DNA of 64,000 nucleotides from Arthrobacter gandavensis. Its GTDB lineage: Bacteria; Actinomycetota; Actinomycetes; Actinomycetales; Micrococcaceae. The notes beneath the pieces were generated by a model, which searched no databases, was not told where the DNA came from, and saw only the letters and a program-made list of their open reading frames with translations. Positions 28,986 to 38,217 of the stretch are shown here, piece after piece (the stretch's first letter is position 1; each line of letters begins with the position of its first letter). Both the position numbers and the translations under genes were made by a program. The stretch lies in NCBI RefSeq assembly GCF_015355785.1, contig NZ_JADKYW010000005.1, positions 396,226 to 460,225 of the forward strand. The letters run 5' to 3'.

Positions 28986-30367
28986 AGGTAGGGCTCAACG
29001 TTCTGTTCGAATGACTTGGCGATGGCGTCAGCTGCCGCCGCTAAGGCCTCCGCTGCGGGTGTGTCCTGAAGCATGATCTTCTCCAGGGCCGTGGTCAAGT
29101 GCTGGTCCCCCGAGGGAACGAAGGAACGTGCCCAGTCCTGCACCCGGGTGGCGGCGAGCTGGTCGACGGCGGTGCGGAACTGGGGTGCCTTGGCGTAGAC
29201 GGCCTGCATTTCGTCACTGTCCGCGGCCGAGGTCCGAACCGGCATGTAGCCGGTGTTCGCGGAAAAGTACGCGGTTTGCTCGGGTTCGCCGATGAACTGA
29301 AGGAACATGGCCGCCGCAAGCTGCTGCTCCGGAGACTTCTCGGCCGCGATCGCTATGCCGGTGCCTCCGGTGGGGCAGCCGGGACCGGCCGGACCTTCCG
29401 GCAGGAACCCCGTGCCGACGTCGAACTTCGCCGCCTCCATGATCCCGCTGAGTGAGCCCGTGGAAGCGATGGTGCAGGAGCTCACGGCCGCGGTGAAGTC
29501 CGCGACGTAGTCGGCGGCCGAAACCGCAACTGTCTGGTCCCGGTGGATCATTCGGCGGAGGAACTCCCCGGCTTCGAGCGTCTTGGGATCATCCAGTGTC
29601 AGCGTCCATTCTTTTGAGTACTGTCCGCCGAGTCCCCACATGATGTTGCAGAACCACCAGGCGGACCAGGAGGTGTCCGAGCCCAGCGCCATGGGCACCG
29701 CGCCGCCGTTGGCCGCCGCGAGGGCCGGGGCCCAGGAGGTGTACTCGTCCCAGGTTTTCGGCGCCCGGTCGGGCAGCCCGGCGGCCTTGAACAGGGTGCG
29801 GTTGTAGTAGAAGAGCGGTGTGGAACGGGCATATGGGAAGGCCCAGTGGCTGCCGTCGAACTCGTAGTCGTTGTACAGGCCGGTGTTGTAGTCGGCCGTG
29901 TCGATTCCCAGGTGGGCAGCCACATCGTCCACGGGAAGGATCTGCCCGTTGATCATGTACCGGAACCACCAGACGTCGCTGGCGCCGACGAGGTCCGGGA
30001 CGTTGTTGGTTCCGGCCGAGGCCTGGAACCGCTGCGCAACCTCGTCGTAGTTCGCACCCGCAGTTACCAGGTCCACCTCGATGCCGGTCTCAGCGGTGAA
30101 CCGGCGGATCAGTTCCTCTTCAATGGGCTTCGAAGCTCCAGGGTGGTTGGACCACCAGGTAATCCTGCCGGCCGGCGTGACGGAGGCCCAGTCAGTCCCT
30201 GCCTTTTCCACTGCTCCCCCGGTACCGGCGGTGGACGGACCGCCGCAGGCAGCCAGGGCGGCGGAACCGCCGAGGATGCCGGCGAGGGTCAAGAGGTTCC
30301 GGCGGCTGAGGCCCGCGGGGACAGCCGAAGTGCCGGAGGCAAGGCGGGAGGCAGAACGGTTCTTCAT
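28982..30367 (-). CDS. Tat-exported solute-binding lipoprotein (UgpB-like)
   Basis: A 461-aa extracytoplasmic binding protein of an ABC importer. The N-terminus has a twin-arginine motif SRRNLLTLAG (R22, R23) and then a lipobox LAAC with C41, so it is a Tat-exported lipoprotein. The mature part has the CUT1/UgpB pattern, for example YYNRTLFKAAGLPDRAPKTW. ATG 30367 is preceded by GAAGGA, and I chose it over an upstream ATG at 30397 that has no RBS. It lies 61 nt after permease 2. The substrate is probably a glycerol-3-phosphate diester, judged from the coupled GDPD. Confidence 0.9.
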   Translation of the reverse strand: MKNRSASRLASGTSAVPAGLSRRNLLTLAGILGGSAALAACGGPSTAGTGGAVEKAGTDWASVTPAGRITWWSNHPGASKPIEEELIRRFTAETGIEVDLVTAGANYDEVAQRFQASAGTNNVPDLVGASDVWWFRYMINGQILPVDDVAAHLGIDTADYNTGLYNDYEFDGSHWAFPYARSTPLFYYNRTLFKAAGLPDRAPKTWDEYTSWAPALAAANGGAVPMALGSDTSWSAWWFCNIMWGLGGQYSKEWTLTLDDPKTLEAGEFLRRMIHRDQTVAVSAADYVADFTAAVSSCTIASTGSLSGIMEAAKFDVGTGFLPEGPAGPGCPTGGTGIAIAAEKSPEQQLAAAMFLQFIGEPEQTAYFSANTGYMPVRTSAADSDEMQAVYAKAPQFRTAVDQLAATRVQDWARSFVPSGDQHLTTALEKIMLQDTPAAEALAAAADAIAKSFEQNVEPYL

Positions 30368-30428
30368 GATTTCCTTCGGGTTGGGTTCTTCGAGCATGTT
30401 GGTTGGGGAAGCGGTGGTGCCGGTTTGG

Positions 30429-31307
30429 TCAGCCGGTCACCGCTCCGGCGGTCAGGCCGGAGACGATCCGCCGCTGGAGGACGAAAAACAGGGCTAGGAC
30501 GGGGACGGTGACCAGCACGGTTCCGGCCATGAGCACTCCCCAGTTGGTGACGCCGTCGTTGTTCTGCAGGAGGGTCAGGCCGACGGGGAGGGTCATCATT
30601 TCGGCCCGGTCCACCACCAGCAGCGGCCACAGGTACTCGTTCCACTCGTTGACGACGGAGACCAGCGCTACGGCGGCGATGGTGGGCGCTGACATCGGGA
30701 CCACGAACTGGAACAGCCGCCGGAGGTGCCCGGCGCCGTCGAGCACCGCAGCCTCCATCACCGACGCCGGCAGCGAGAGGAAGTGCTGGCGGAACAGGAA
30801 CGTGCCAAAGGCACTGGCAAGTCCGGGCAGGATGATCCCCTGGTAGGTGTTGAGCCAGCCCAGCTCGGCCACCAGGGTGTAGTTGGGAATAATCACGATC
30901 TGCTGCGGAACGAGCAGGGCAAAGACAACGACGGCGAAAAACACCTTCTTGAAGGGCACGTCCACAAACACGAGGGCGTAGGCGGTGGTCAGGCCGAGGA
31001 ATATCTTCAGGCCGGCGCCGATGAGCGTGACGAGCAGCGAGTTCGCGAAGAAAGAGCCGAACGGAACACGTTCCAGGGCCTGGGCATAGTTGGACAGGTC
31101 CCAGCCTGCGGGAAGCCACTGGATCGGTACCGTGTAGATTTCTTCCGGTTCCTTGAAGCTGGCCAGCAGCATCCAGACCAGCGGCAGGATCATCACCGCC
31201 ACGGCCGCGAACATCCACAGGTATCCCCCCGGGGCGTGGTTTCGCGGTGGGCGGCCACGGGACCCCGGCTTCGCGGACTGCTGGAGAGAGGGCACTGCGG
31301 TGCTCAC
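30429..31307 (-). CDS. ABC importer permease 2 (UgpE/MalG type)
   Basis: A 292-aa inner-membrane permease with six predicted TM helices and the C-terminal half pattern of the CUT1 family. The EAA-type loop that contacts the ATPase is EAAVLDGAGHLRRLFQFVVP. It overlaps permease 1 by 4 nt. No ATPase gene is present in this operon, so a shared MsiK/UgpC-type ATPase encoded elsewhere is likely. Confidence 0.9.
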   Translation of the reverse strand: MSTAVPSLQQSAKPGSRGRPPRNHAPGGYLWMFAAVAVMILPLVWMLLASFKEPEEIYTVPIQWLPAGWDLSNYAQALERVPFGSFFANSLLVTLIGAGLKIFLGLTTAYALVFVDVPFKKVFFAVVVFALLVPQQIVIIPNYTLVAELGWLNTYQGIILPGLASAFGTFLFRQHFLSLPASVMEAAVLDGAGHLRRLFQFVVPMSAPTIAAVALVSVVNEWNEYLWPLLVVDRAEMMTLPVGLTLLQNNDGVTNWGVLMAGTVLVTVPVLALFFVLQRRIVSGLTAGAVTG

Positions 31308-32296
31308 GAGTAGTGCACCTTCCGTTCAACGAATTTGAGCTGCAGGAGCGTTACGGCCAGGAGCACCAGGAACAGGATGGTGGCAATCGCCGAGGAGTAT
31401 CCGGCGGTTCCCGCCACGAAACCCTGCTGGTAGATCTGGTACATCATGGTGGTGGTTCCTTCGAGCGGCCCGCCTTTGGTCATCGCCTGGATGATGTCGA
31501 AGGACTGCAGCGAGCTAAGCAGCGTCGTCACCGAGAGGAAGAAGGTGGTGGGCCCCAGCAGCGGCAGGGTGATCCCCAGCAGCGTGCGGATCCGTCCTGC
31601 CCCGTCCAGGGACGCGGCTTCCAGCAGGTCCCTGGGAATTGCCTGCAGGCCCGCCAGATAAATGAGGGCCACATACCCCACGTTTTTCCAGAGGTAGACG
31701 ATGATGACCATTGCCAGGGCGTACCCCGGGTCGTTGTACCAGTCCGGCGAGGACATTCCGAGGCCCTGCAGCACCGCCGAGGTGATGCCGAAATTCGGAT
31801 CGAAGACGAACAGCCACAGCAGCCCGACGGCGACGCCGGAGAGCACGTAGGGCGCGACGACGATGGTGCGTGCCGCCCCCTTCAGTTTCAGTTTGCTGTT
31901 CAGGAGCAGTGCCAGGGCGAGCCCGATGATCATCCCGCCGCCAACGGTTGCCAGGGTGAAAACCACGGTCACCGTGACGATCTGCGGCGTGCCGGGCGCA
32001 GTAAACCAGTCGGTGTAGTTGCGGAGGCCGACCGGGCGCGCGATCGCCGAGCCGATGTTCCACTGGAGCGTGGAGTAGTACAGCGACTGGAGCAGCGGCT
32101 TGTACGTAAAGACCAGCAGCAGGGCGATGTTGGGGCCCGCCAGCAGCGCGAACAGCAGCCAGTTGGAGGGCCTGCCCCTGCGCCGTCCTGCTGGTCTGGG
32201 CCTGGCCCGTGCACGCGGGGAGTCCGCCGCCGCGGAAGGGGAGCCCGGCCTCGGGGAGGGGCCATGCCCCGGCGGGGACAAGATAGTTGAAGACAT
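31304..32296 (-). CDS. ABC importer permease 1 (UgpA/MalF type)
   Basis: A 330-aa permease. A Pro/Arg-rich cytoplasmic N-terminus (about 40 residues) is followed by six TM helices and the EAA loop EAASLDGAGRIRTLLGITLP. It is the first gene of the importer and starts ATG at 32296 with AAGGTCTC as a weak RBS. A LacI-type palindrome at 32401 lies about 105 nt upstream. Confidence 0.9.
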   Translation of the reverse strand: MSSTILSPPGHGPSPRPGSPSAAADSPRARARPRPAGRRRGRPSNWLLFALLAGPNIALLLVFTYKPLLQSLYYSTLQWNIGSAIARPVGLRNYTDWFTAPGTPQIVTVTVVFTLATVGGGMIIGLALALLLNSKLKLKGAARTIVVAPYVLSGVAVGLLWLFVFDPNFGITSAVLQGLGMSSPDWYNDPGYALAMVIIVYLWKNVGYVALIYLAGLQAIPRDLLEAASLDGAGRIRTLLGITLPLLGPTTFFLSVTTLLSSLQSFDIIQAMTKGGPLEGTTTMMYQIYQQGFVAGTAGYSSAIATILFLVLLAVTLLQLKFVERKVHYS

Positions 32297-32400
32297 AACA
32301 GGTGAGACCTTCGTCGGGAGCTGGGTGACGCCTCCAGCGTAGATTTCCTGAACCGGTCGCAGCCTCCGTATCCGGCCGGGCAGCGAAGGCTTCAGCGTCC

Positions 32401-32418
32401 GTTGGAAGTGCTTTCAAC
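32401..32418. promoter_or_regulatory. LacI-family-type operator upstream of the importer
   Basis: GTTGGAAGTGCTTTCAAC is a near-perfect 18-bp palindrome (14 of 18 positions), close to the LacI/CcpA-type consensus TGGAAGCGCTTTCCA. It is in the 190-nt gap between the importer and the DUF2243 gene and probably controls the importer. The regulator is not in the window. Confidence 0.45.
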
Positions 32419-32473
32419 AGGGGTTAAGGGAGCGTTCACTTTGTGACGCCGGGTCCGTCCAGCGCACATTTGC

Positions 32474-32479
32474 TAGGGT
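32474..32479 (+). promoter_or_regulatory. Candidate -10 for a leaderless DUF2243 transcript
   Basis: TAGGGT ends 7 nt before the ATG at 32487, with no Shine-Dalgarno between. The -35 region is not clear. Confidence 0.35.
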
Positions 32480-32486
32480 CGGGTTC

Positions 32487-32954
32487 ATGAGCTCCCCACG
32501 TGCCGAAGTGCTGAGGCCCGCCCGCAGGAACGTGCTCTCCGGAGTCCTGGTTGGTATCGGCATTGCCGCATTCGTCGACGAAGTGGTCTTCCACCAGCTG
32601 CTGCAATGGCACCACTTCTACGACAAGTCCACCGCGTCGGCGGGTCTGTTCTCGGACGGCCTGTTCCACGCCTTTGGGTGGTTCGCCGTCGTCGCCGGCC
32701 TGTTCCTCTTCGCGGACCTGCGCCGGCACGATGTATTCATCCCCGTTCGGTGGACCGGAGCGGTCCTGCTCGGCACCGGAGCCTTCCAGCTCTACGACGG
32801 CACCGTCCAGCACAAGCTGCTGACCCTGCACCAGATCCGTTACGACGTTGAAGTTCTCCCCTACGACCTGGCGTGGAACAGTGCCGCGGTGCTGATGATC
32901 GGCGCGGGCATATTCCTGCTGTTCCGCACCCGTCCGTCCGATCCACGGCGCTGA
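32487..32954 (+). CDS. DUF2243 family membrane protein
   Basis: A 155-aa protein with four hydrophobic segments (about 16-38, 56-77, 88-105, 134-150). The conserved residues FVDEVVFHQLLQWHHFY and GLFHAFGW match the DUF2243 family, whose members are often next to CtaG-like proteins. The His residues in HQLLQWHH could bind a metal or heme; this is inference. It overlaps the next gene by 1 nt (TGATG). Confidence 0.88.
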   Translation: MSSPRAEVLRPARRNVLSGVLVGIGIAAFVDEVVFHQLLQWHHFYDKSTASAGLFSDGLFHAFGWFAVVAGLFLFADLRRHDVFIPVRWTGAVLLGTGAFQLYDGTVQHKLLTLHQIRYDVEVLPYDLAWNSAAVLMIGAGIFLLFRTRPSDPRR

Positions 32955-33745
32955 TGGACCATTCAGGGGGGACGTTCCCGGCCGAGGCGTTCTTCCTGAT
33001 CCCTGCAGTCGCAGCGACCGCTGCCTATGTGGCCGGCGCCTGCTCGCGAAGGGCACGCGGCTGGCCGAAGCGCCGCACCGCGGTGTTTATCCTGGGTGTG
33101 GCTCTTGCCGTGCTGACCATCCTGGGTCCGCTGCCCGGCCTCGCGCACCGCAGCTTCACCGTCCTGTCCCTTTCCCACGTTGTGGCAGGGATGGTGGTTC
33201 CGGTGCTCCTGGTGCTTGCCCGTCCCGTTACCCTCGCGCTGCGGTCCATGGACCGGATTCCAGCCCTGCGCACCGTGAGGATCCTGCGCAGCACCCCGGC
33301 CCGAATACTCTCCGGGCCCCTTGCCGCAGCGGTGCTCAACATCGGCGGCATGTACCTGATGTTCCGCACTCCCCTCTTTGACGCCATGCGTACCCACGCG
33401 CCCGTGCACTGGATCATCACATTCCACCTGGTGGCGGCAGGGTACCTGTGGACGGCAGCACTGATTGGACGCGACCCCAACCCGCACCGGGCGGGCCTGC
33501 CGTTGCGGGCCGGGGTCCTGCTCCTTACCGCCGCCGCGCACAACGTCCTGGCAAAGTCCCTCTATGCCCAGCCTCCCGCGGGCATTCCAGCGGATGAAGC
33601 AGAGGCCGGAGCCATGGCAATGTACTACGCCGGGGGTGCCGTGGAGCTCGCCGTTATGATCATTTTCTGCCTCCAGTGGTACCGGGGCCCGGCGCAGCGG
33701 CGTTTCGCACCGGCGGTGCCCGAATACTCGGCCGTGCCAGGATAA
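32954..33745 (+). CDS. ctaG: Cytochrome c oxidase assembly factor, CtaG-like (caa3 type)
   Basis: A 263-aa membrane protein with seven hydrophobic segments. HSFTVLSLSHVVAGMVVPVLLVLARPVTL and PVHWIITFHLVAAGYLWTAALIGRDP are typical of the CtaG_Cox11 caa3 family, which assists oxidase assembly, possibly copper insertion. Overlap with the DUF2243 gene (TGATG) makes a two-gene operon. The copper role is family knowledge, not seen here. A strong terminator follows at 33790. Confidence 0.82.
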   Translation: MDHSGGTFPAEAFFLIPAVAATAAYVAGACSRRARGWPKRRTAVFILGVALAVLTILGPLPGLAHRSFTVLSLSHVVAGMVVPVLLVLARPVTLALRSMDRIPALRTVRILRSTPARILSGPLAAAVLNIGGMYLMFRTPLFDAMRTHAPVHWIITFHLVAAGYLWTAALIGRDPNPHRAGLPLRAGVLLLTAAAHNVLAKSLYAQPPAGIPADEAEAGAMAMYYAGGAVELAVMIIFCLQWYRGPAQRRFAPAVPEYSAVPG

Positions 33746-33789
33746 GACGTGCTGGGTAACCGGCTGTGCCTGGGAAAGGCCCGGAGAGC

Positions 33790-33829
33790 CGAAAGGCCCG
33801 TCCTGCCGGTGGGCAGGACGGGCCTTTCG
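33790..33829. terminator. Bidirectional terminator between ctaG and map
   Basis: A perfect 18-bp stem (33790-33807 and 33812-33829) with a 4-nt loop, ending in TTTCG/CGAAA. It serves the convergent ctaG-like and map genes. Confidence 0.85.
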
Positions 33830-33865
33830 GTCAGGCACCCGGTGGGGGTGCCGGCAGAGCCGGCG

Positions 33866-34687
33866 TCAGGGAACAGGCACCGGTGTGACGCCTAGCGGCG
33901 CGAGCCGCGAGGCACCGCCGTCGGGAGCCGTGAGCACCCAAATTCCTTTGTCGTGGATCGCCACGGTGTGTTCCCACTGGCAGGACCTGGCGCCGTCGGT
34001 AGTCACTACGGTCCAGTCATCTTCCAGCGTCACGGTCTCAATGCCTCCGCGCACCAGCATCGGTTCGATGGCCAGGCACATACCCGGCTTCAGCTTGGGA
34101 CCGCGGTGGCTGGTCCGGTAGTTGAGCACATCCGGGGCCTGATGCATTTCCGAGCCGATACCGTGGCCTACGTAATCCTCGAGGATGCCCAGCGGCTTTC
34201 CAGGAACGGAACTGACGTAATCGTCGATCGCGGCACCGATGTCACCGATGAACCTGCCCTTGGCAGCAGCTGCGATACCGTGCCACATGGCGTTCTCGGT
34301 GACGTCGGACAGCCGCTGGTCTTCCGGATCAGCAGTGCCGACGATGACGGTCCGCGCAGAGTCGGAGTGCCAGCCGTCCACGACGGCACCGCCGTCGATC
34401 GAGATGATATCCCCGTCGGCCAGCACCCTGGTGCCCGGGATGCCGTGCACTACTTCCTCGTTGACCGAGGTGCAGATGGTGGCCGGGAAATCGTAGTACC
34501 CCAGGAAGTTCGACGTCGCGCCCGCCTCGGCCAGCACCCCGGCGAAGACCCTGTCGATCTCCGCCGTGGTGATGCCGGGACGCGCAGCGGCTACCGCCGC
34601 GTCCAGTGCCTTGATGAGCACGAGGCCTGCCTCGCGCATGGTGCGCATCTGCGCGTTTGTCTTGTACTGGATCCGCGGCTGGGCCAA
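33866..34687 (-). CDS. map: Type I methionine aminopeptidase
   Basis: Removes N-terminal methionine. The 273-aa enzyme has metal ligands D98 (SIDGGAVV) and D109 (GWHSDSART), then GHGIGSEMH, EPML and EHTV motifs carrying the other ligands. I chose TTG at 34687 because it lies after adk, has GAAGGCGAG upstream and gives the usual length. The longer frame would overlap adk by 47 nt. It follows adk by 19 nt. Normally infA follows map, but here the importer block is in between. Confidence 0.95.
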   Translation of the reverse strand: MAQPRIQYKTNAQMRTMREAGLVLIKALDAAVAAARPGITTAEIDRVFAGVLAEAGATSNFLGYYDFPATICTSVNEEVVHGIPGTRVLADGDIISIDGGAVVDGWHSDSARTVIVGTADPEDQRLSDVTENAMWHGIAAAAKGRFIGDIGAAIDDYVSSVPGKPLGILEDYVGHGIGSEMHQAPDVLNYRTSHRGPKLKPGMCLAIEPMLVRGGIETVTLEDDWTVVTTDGARSCQWEHTVAIHDKGIWVLTAPDGGASRLAPLGVTPVPVP

Positions 34688-34706
34688 CGTCTCGCCTTCT
34701 ATCTGT

Positions 34707-35279
34707 TTAGCTGGTCTGCTTGAGTGCCTGCATGACGCGCTCGGTGACTTCATCGATGTCTCCGAGGCCGTTCACGCGGGTCACGATTCCCCGGTCCTCG
34801 TAGCGGGCTACGACGTCGGCGGTCTGCTGCTTGTACAGCTCCAGCCGGTGACGAATGACTTCCTCGTTGTCGTCAGCGCGGCCTTCGATTTCAGCACGGC
34901 GCAGAAGGCGGGAAACCAGTTCCTCGTCATCGGCGGTCAGCAGGAGCACAGCATCCAGGCTGTCGCCGCCGGCAGCGAGGATGTCATCGAGTTCCTCAAC
35001 CTGCGCCACGGTGCGCGGGTACCCGTCCAGGAGAAACCCGTCCTGGACATCTTCTTCCTGCAGGCGGGAACGCACCATGTTGTTGGTGACCTCGTCCGGA
35101 ACGAAGTTACCGGCGTCGATGTACTTCTTGGCTTCGATGCCAAGCGGGGTCAGGTTCTTCACGTTGTGCCGGAAGATGTCTCCGGTGGAGATGGCGCTGA
35201 CACCGAGCCGTTCGGAAATACGCGTTGCCTGTGTTCCCTTGCCGGCACCTGGGGGCCCAATAATGAGCAGACGTGTCAT
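34707..35279 (-). CDS. adk: Adenylate kinase
   Basis: Interconverts ATP+AMP and 2 ADP. The 190-aa enzyme has the P-loop GPPGAGKGT (8-16) and the DGYPRT motif, and is the short form without the zinc LID domain. ATG 35279 overlaps the secY stop as ATGA, so they are coupled. Confidence 0.97.
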   Translation of the reverse strand: MTRLLIIGPPGAGKGTQATRISERLGVSAISTGDIFRHNVKNLTPLGIEAKKYIDAGNFVPDEVTNNMVRSRLQEEDVQDGFLLDGYPRTVAQVEELDDILAAGGDSLDAVLLLTADDEELVSRLLRRAEIEGRADDNEEVIRHRLELYKQQTADVVARYEDRGIVTRVNGLGDIDEVTERVMQALKQTS

Positions 35280-36589
35280 CGCAATAACCCTTCGTAGTGA
35301 CGCTGCTGGAGCTGCGCGTCAATTTGTTTGACCGTCTCGAGTCCCACACCAACCATGATGAGGATCGAGGTTCCGCCGAACGGGAAGTTCTGGTTTGCCC
35401 CGACCAGCACCAGGGCAATCAGCGGAATGAGGGCAACAATGCCCAAATACATGGCGCCGGGCAGGGTGATGCGGGAAAGCACGTACTGCAGGTATTCGGC
35501 GGTGGGGCGGCCGGCACGGATGCCGGGGATGAACCCGCCGTACTTCTTCATGTTTTCCGAGACTTCCTCGGGGTTGAAGGTGATCGACACGTAGAAGTAG
35601 GTGAAGAACACGATCATCAGGAAATACACGGCCATGTACAGCGGGTGGTCACCCGACGTCAGGTAGTTGTTGATCCAGACAACCCATTCCGGCGGAGCAG
35701 ATCCGTCCGAGGGAGTGTTGAACTGGGCCAGCAGCGACGGCAGGTAAAGCATGGAGGACGCAAAGATCACGGGAATCACGCCGGCCATGTTGACCTTGAT
35801 CGGGATGTAGGTGTTCGTGCCGCCGACCGTGCGCCGACCCACCATGCGCTTGGCGTACTGCACGGGGACGCGGCGCTGGGACTGCTCCACGAAGATCACG
35901 AGCGCGACGGTGACGATGCCGATGGCGATCACGCCGAGGAAGATGGTCCAGCCCTGGGCGGTCAGGATGGCGCCGAGGGCGCTGGGGAAGCTCGCGACGA
36001 TCGAGGTGAAGATGAGCAGGGACATGCCGTTGCCGACGCCCTTCTCCGTCACCAGCTCGCCCATCCACATGATCAGGCCGGTGCCGGCAGTCAGGGTGAT
36101 GATCAGCAGCAGGATGGTGATGATGTTGTCATCCGGGATGATCGGCACCGAGCACTGGTTGTTGAACAGCGCGCCGGAACGGGCCAGGGAGACCACGGTG
36201 GTTGCGTTCAGCAGGCCCAGGGCGATAGTCAGGTAGCGGGTGTACTGCGTAAGTGTTGACTGTCCCTGCTGGCCTTCCTCATACAGTGCCTGGAAGTGCG
36301 GGATCACGACGCGCAGCAGCTGCACGATGATGCTGGCGGTGATGTACGGCATGATGCCGAGGGCAAAGACTGAGACCTGCAGCAGGGCGCCGCCGCTGAA
36401 GAGGTTTACGAACTCGTAAAGGCCACCCGAGGTGGCACCAAGAGCCAAGCACTGCTGCACATTGCCGTAGTCAACACCCGGGGCCGGGATAAAAGCACCC
36501 ATGCGGAAGATAGTGATGATTCCCAGCGTAAACAACAGCTTGCGTCGCAGGTCTGGCGTCCGGAAAGCCCGGCCAATAGCGCTAAGCAA
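35276..36589 (-). CDS. secY: Preprotein translocase subunit SecY
   Basis: The 437-aa channel-forming subunit of the Sec translocon, with ten TM helices; starts near LLSAIGRAFRTPDLRRKLLFT. The start is TTG at 36589, with AGGAGG 4 nt upstream. The next codons give the family N-terminus. A longer open frame starts at 36640 but lacks that context. secY-adk-map is the usual order. The motif NMKKYGGFIPGIRAG is present. Confidence 0.96.
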   Translation of the reverse strand: MLSAIGRAFRTPDLRRKLLFTLGIITIFRMGAFIPAPGVDYGNVQQCLALGATSGGLYEFVNLFSGGALLQVSVFALGIMPYITASIIVQLLRVVIPHFQALYEEGQQGQSTLTQYTRYLTIALGLLNATTVVSLARSGALFNNQCSVPIIPDDNIITILLLIITLTAGTGLIMWMGELVTEKGVGNGMSLLIFTSIVASFPSALGAILTAQGWTIFLGVIAIGIVTVALVIFVEQSQRRVPVQYAKRMVGRRTVGGTNTYIPIKVNMAGVIPVIFASSMLYLPSLLAQFNTPSDGSAPPEWVVWINNYLTSGDHPLYMAVYFLMIVFFTYFYVSITFNPEEVSENMKKYGGFIPGIRAGRPTAEYLQYVLSRITLPGAMYLGIVALIPLIALVLVGANQNFPFGGTSILIMVGVGLETVKQIDAQLQQRHYEGLLR

Positions 36590-36840
36590 GCGTCCTCCTG
36601 AAGAAAAGTGTGGAAGTGAGTCCCGGCGGGACCCGAACAAAACCTGAGTCTATCCGCTCAGGGCCGCTGTTGCGTTATTGAACATAACAGCGGCGGGAGC
36701 GTTAAAGGCACCAAGCCCCCGGCCGGCCCTTTGAAGGCCTGCCGGGAGCTTAGTGTCATGCTGCTTGGCGCACAACCGGCTGCCGGCACCCGGGAATCCC
36801 GGGACCGGCAGCTCGGTGAGTGCGCGGAAGAACACGGTGC

Positions 36841-37296
36841 TTAGAGCGCCGTGGTCGATCCGCCTGCTGCAGCGATCTTTTCAGCGGCGCTTGCAGAGAA
36901 CGCATCCGCCGTGACATTGACCTTGACGGTGATGTCACCGGTGCCGAGCACCTTGACGGGCTGGTTCTTGCGCACGGCACCCTTGGCAACGAGGGCCTCA
37001 ACGGTGACCTCGCCTCCTTCGGGGAACAGTTCGGAGATCTTGTCCAGGTTCACAACCTGGAACTCGACCTTGAACGGGTTCTTGAAGCCGCGCAGCTTCG
37101 GCAGGCGCATGTGCAGCGGCAGCTGCCCGCCCGCGAAGCCGGCCTTGACCTGGTAGCGGGCGGCAGTACCCTTGGTACCGCGGCCAGCGGTCTTGCCCTT
37201 GGAACCTTCACCGCGGCCAACACGGGTCTTAGCCGTCTTGGCACCCGGAGCAGGACGCAGGTGGTGGACCTTCAGAGCCTTGTTATCTTCGGCCAT
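36841..37296 (-). CDS. rplO: 50S ribosomal protein L15
   Basis: A 151-aa L15 with the Gly/Arg/Lys-rich N-terminal part [19 protein letters not shown] and [14 protein letters not shown] at 37296, 1 nt after the rpmD stop. An intergenic stretch of about 250 nt separates it from secY, with no gene visible there. Confidence 0.97.
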   Translation of the reverse strand: MAEDNKALKVHHLRPAPGAKTAKTRVGRGEGSKGKTAGRGTKGTAARYQVKAGFAGGQLPLHMRLPKLRGFKNPFKVEFQVVNLDKISELFPEGGEVTVEALVAKGAVRKNQPVKVLGTGDITVKVNVTADAFSASAAEKIAAAGGSTTAL

Positions 37297-37297
37297 T

Positions 37298-37513
37298 TTA
37301 CTTCGCCTCCTCAACCTTCACGAGGTGCGGAACCGTGTTGATCATGCCAACGGTCACGGCATCTGCACTGCGGACGACGGTGTCGCCGATGTGCTTCAGG
37401 CCGAGTGAACGCAGCGTGTCGCGCTGATTCTGCTTACCACCGATGGTGGACTTAATCTGGGTGATTTCCAGCTGTGCCGAGCTGACGGCAACGCGCTTCG
37501 GAGTAGTCATCAT
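37298..37513 (-). CDS. rpmD: 50S ribosomal protein L30
   Basis: A 71-aa L30, with [21 protein letters not shown] and [16 protein letters not shown] at 37513 overlaps the rpsE stop as ATGA; a second ATG at 37510 is possible. Confidence 0.95.
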   Translation of the reverse strand: MMTTPKRVAVSSAQLEITQIKSTIGGKQNQRDTLRSLGLKHIGDTVVRSADAVTVGMINTVPHLVKVEEAK

Positions 37514-38217
37514 GCACCAGCCTTCTGCATGTTGCGGATCATCGCAGCGGGAGCAACTTCGTCCAGCGGCAGGCCACGGCGGGCAGCCACGGCCTGGGGC
37601 TCTTCGAGGCGCTTCAGCGCGTCAACCGTGGCGTGCACGATGTTGATCGCGTTGGAGGAACCCAGCGACTTGGAAAGCACGTCGTGGATACCGGCGCACT
37701 CGAGGATGGCACGAACCGGACCACCGGCGATAACACCGGTACCCGGGGAAGCCGGACGGAGCAGGACGACGCCTGCGGCTGCCTCGCCCTGCACCAGGTG
37801 CGGGACGGTGCCGGCAATGCGGGGAACGCGGAAGAAGGACTTCTTCGCTTCCTCGACTGCCTTGGCGATAGCCGAGGGAACTTCCTTTGCCTTGCCGTAG
37901 CCAACGCCGACCATGCCGTTGCCGTCACCGACAACAACCAGGGCGGTGAAGCTGAAGCGACGACCACCCTTGACCACCTTGGCGACGCGGTTGATGGTCA
38001 CGACGCGTTCAATGAACTTGTCCTTGTCATCATTGCGTCCGCCGTCGCGTCCGCCGCGTCCGCCGCGGTCACGGCCTCCACGGTCGGAGCGCTGCTCGCC
38101 CCGGCGGCCGCCGCGGCGGTCGTCGTTGCCTGCGGCAGCGGTTTCCTTGGTCTCAGTTGCCTCAGCAGATGTAGCTTCAGTCACCTGATTTTCCTTTTCC
38201 TTGTTTGCCTCGGTCAC
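37510..38217 (-). CDS. rpsE: 30S ribosomal protein S5 with RGG-rich N-terminus
   Basis: The S5 core starts near residue 66 with [25 protein letters not shown] and includes [21 protein letters not shown]. The first 65 residues are an extension with acidic then RGG/DRGG repeats, longer than in E. coli S5 but common in actinobacteria. GTG 38217 overlaps the rplR stop (GTGA). S5 affects decoding fidelity. Confidence 0.96.
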   Translation of the reverse strand: MTEANKEKENQVTEATSAEATETKETAAAGNDDRRGGRRGEQRSDRGGRDRGGRGGRDGGRNDDKDKFIERVVTINRVAKVVKGGRRFSFTALVVVGDGNGMVGVGYGKAKEVPSAIAKAVEEAKKSFFRVPRIAGTVPHLVQGEAAAGVVLLRPASPGTGVIAGGPVRAILECAGIHDVLSKSLGSSNAINIVHATVDALKRLEEPQAVAARRGLPLDEVAPAAMIRNMQKAGA

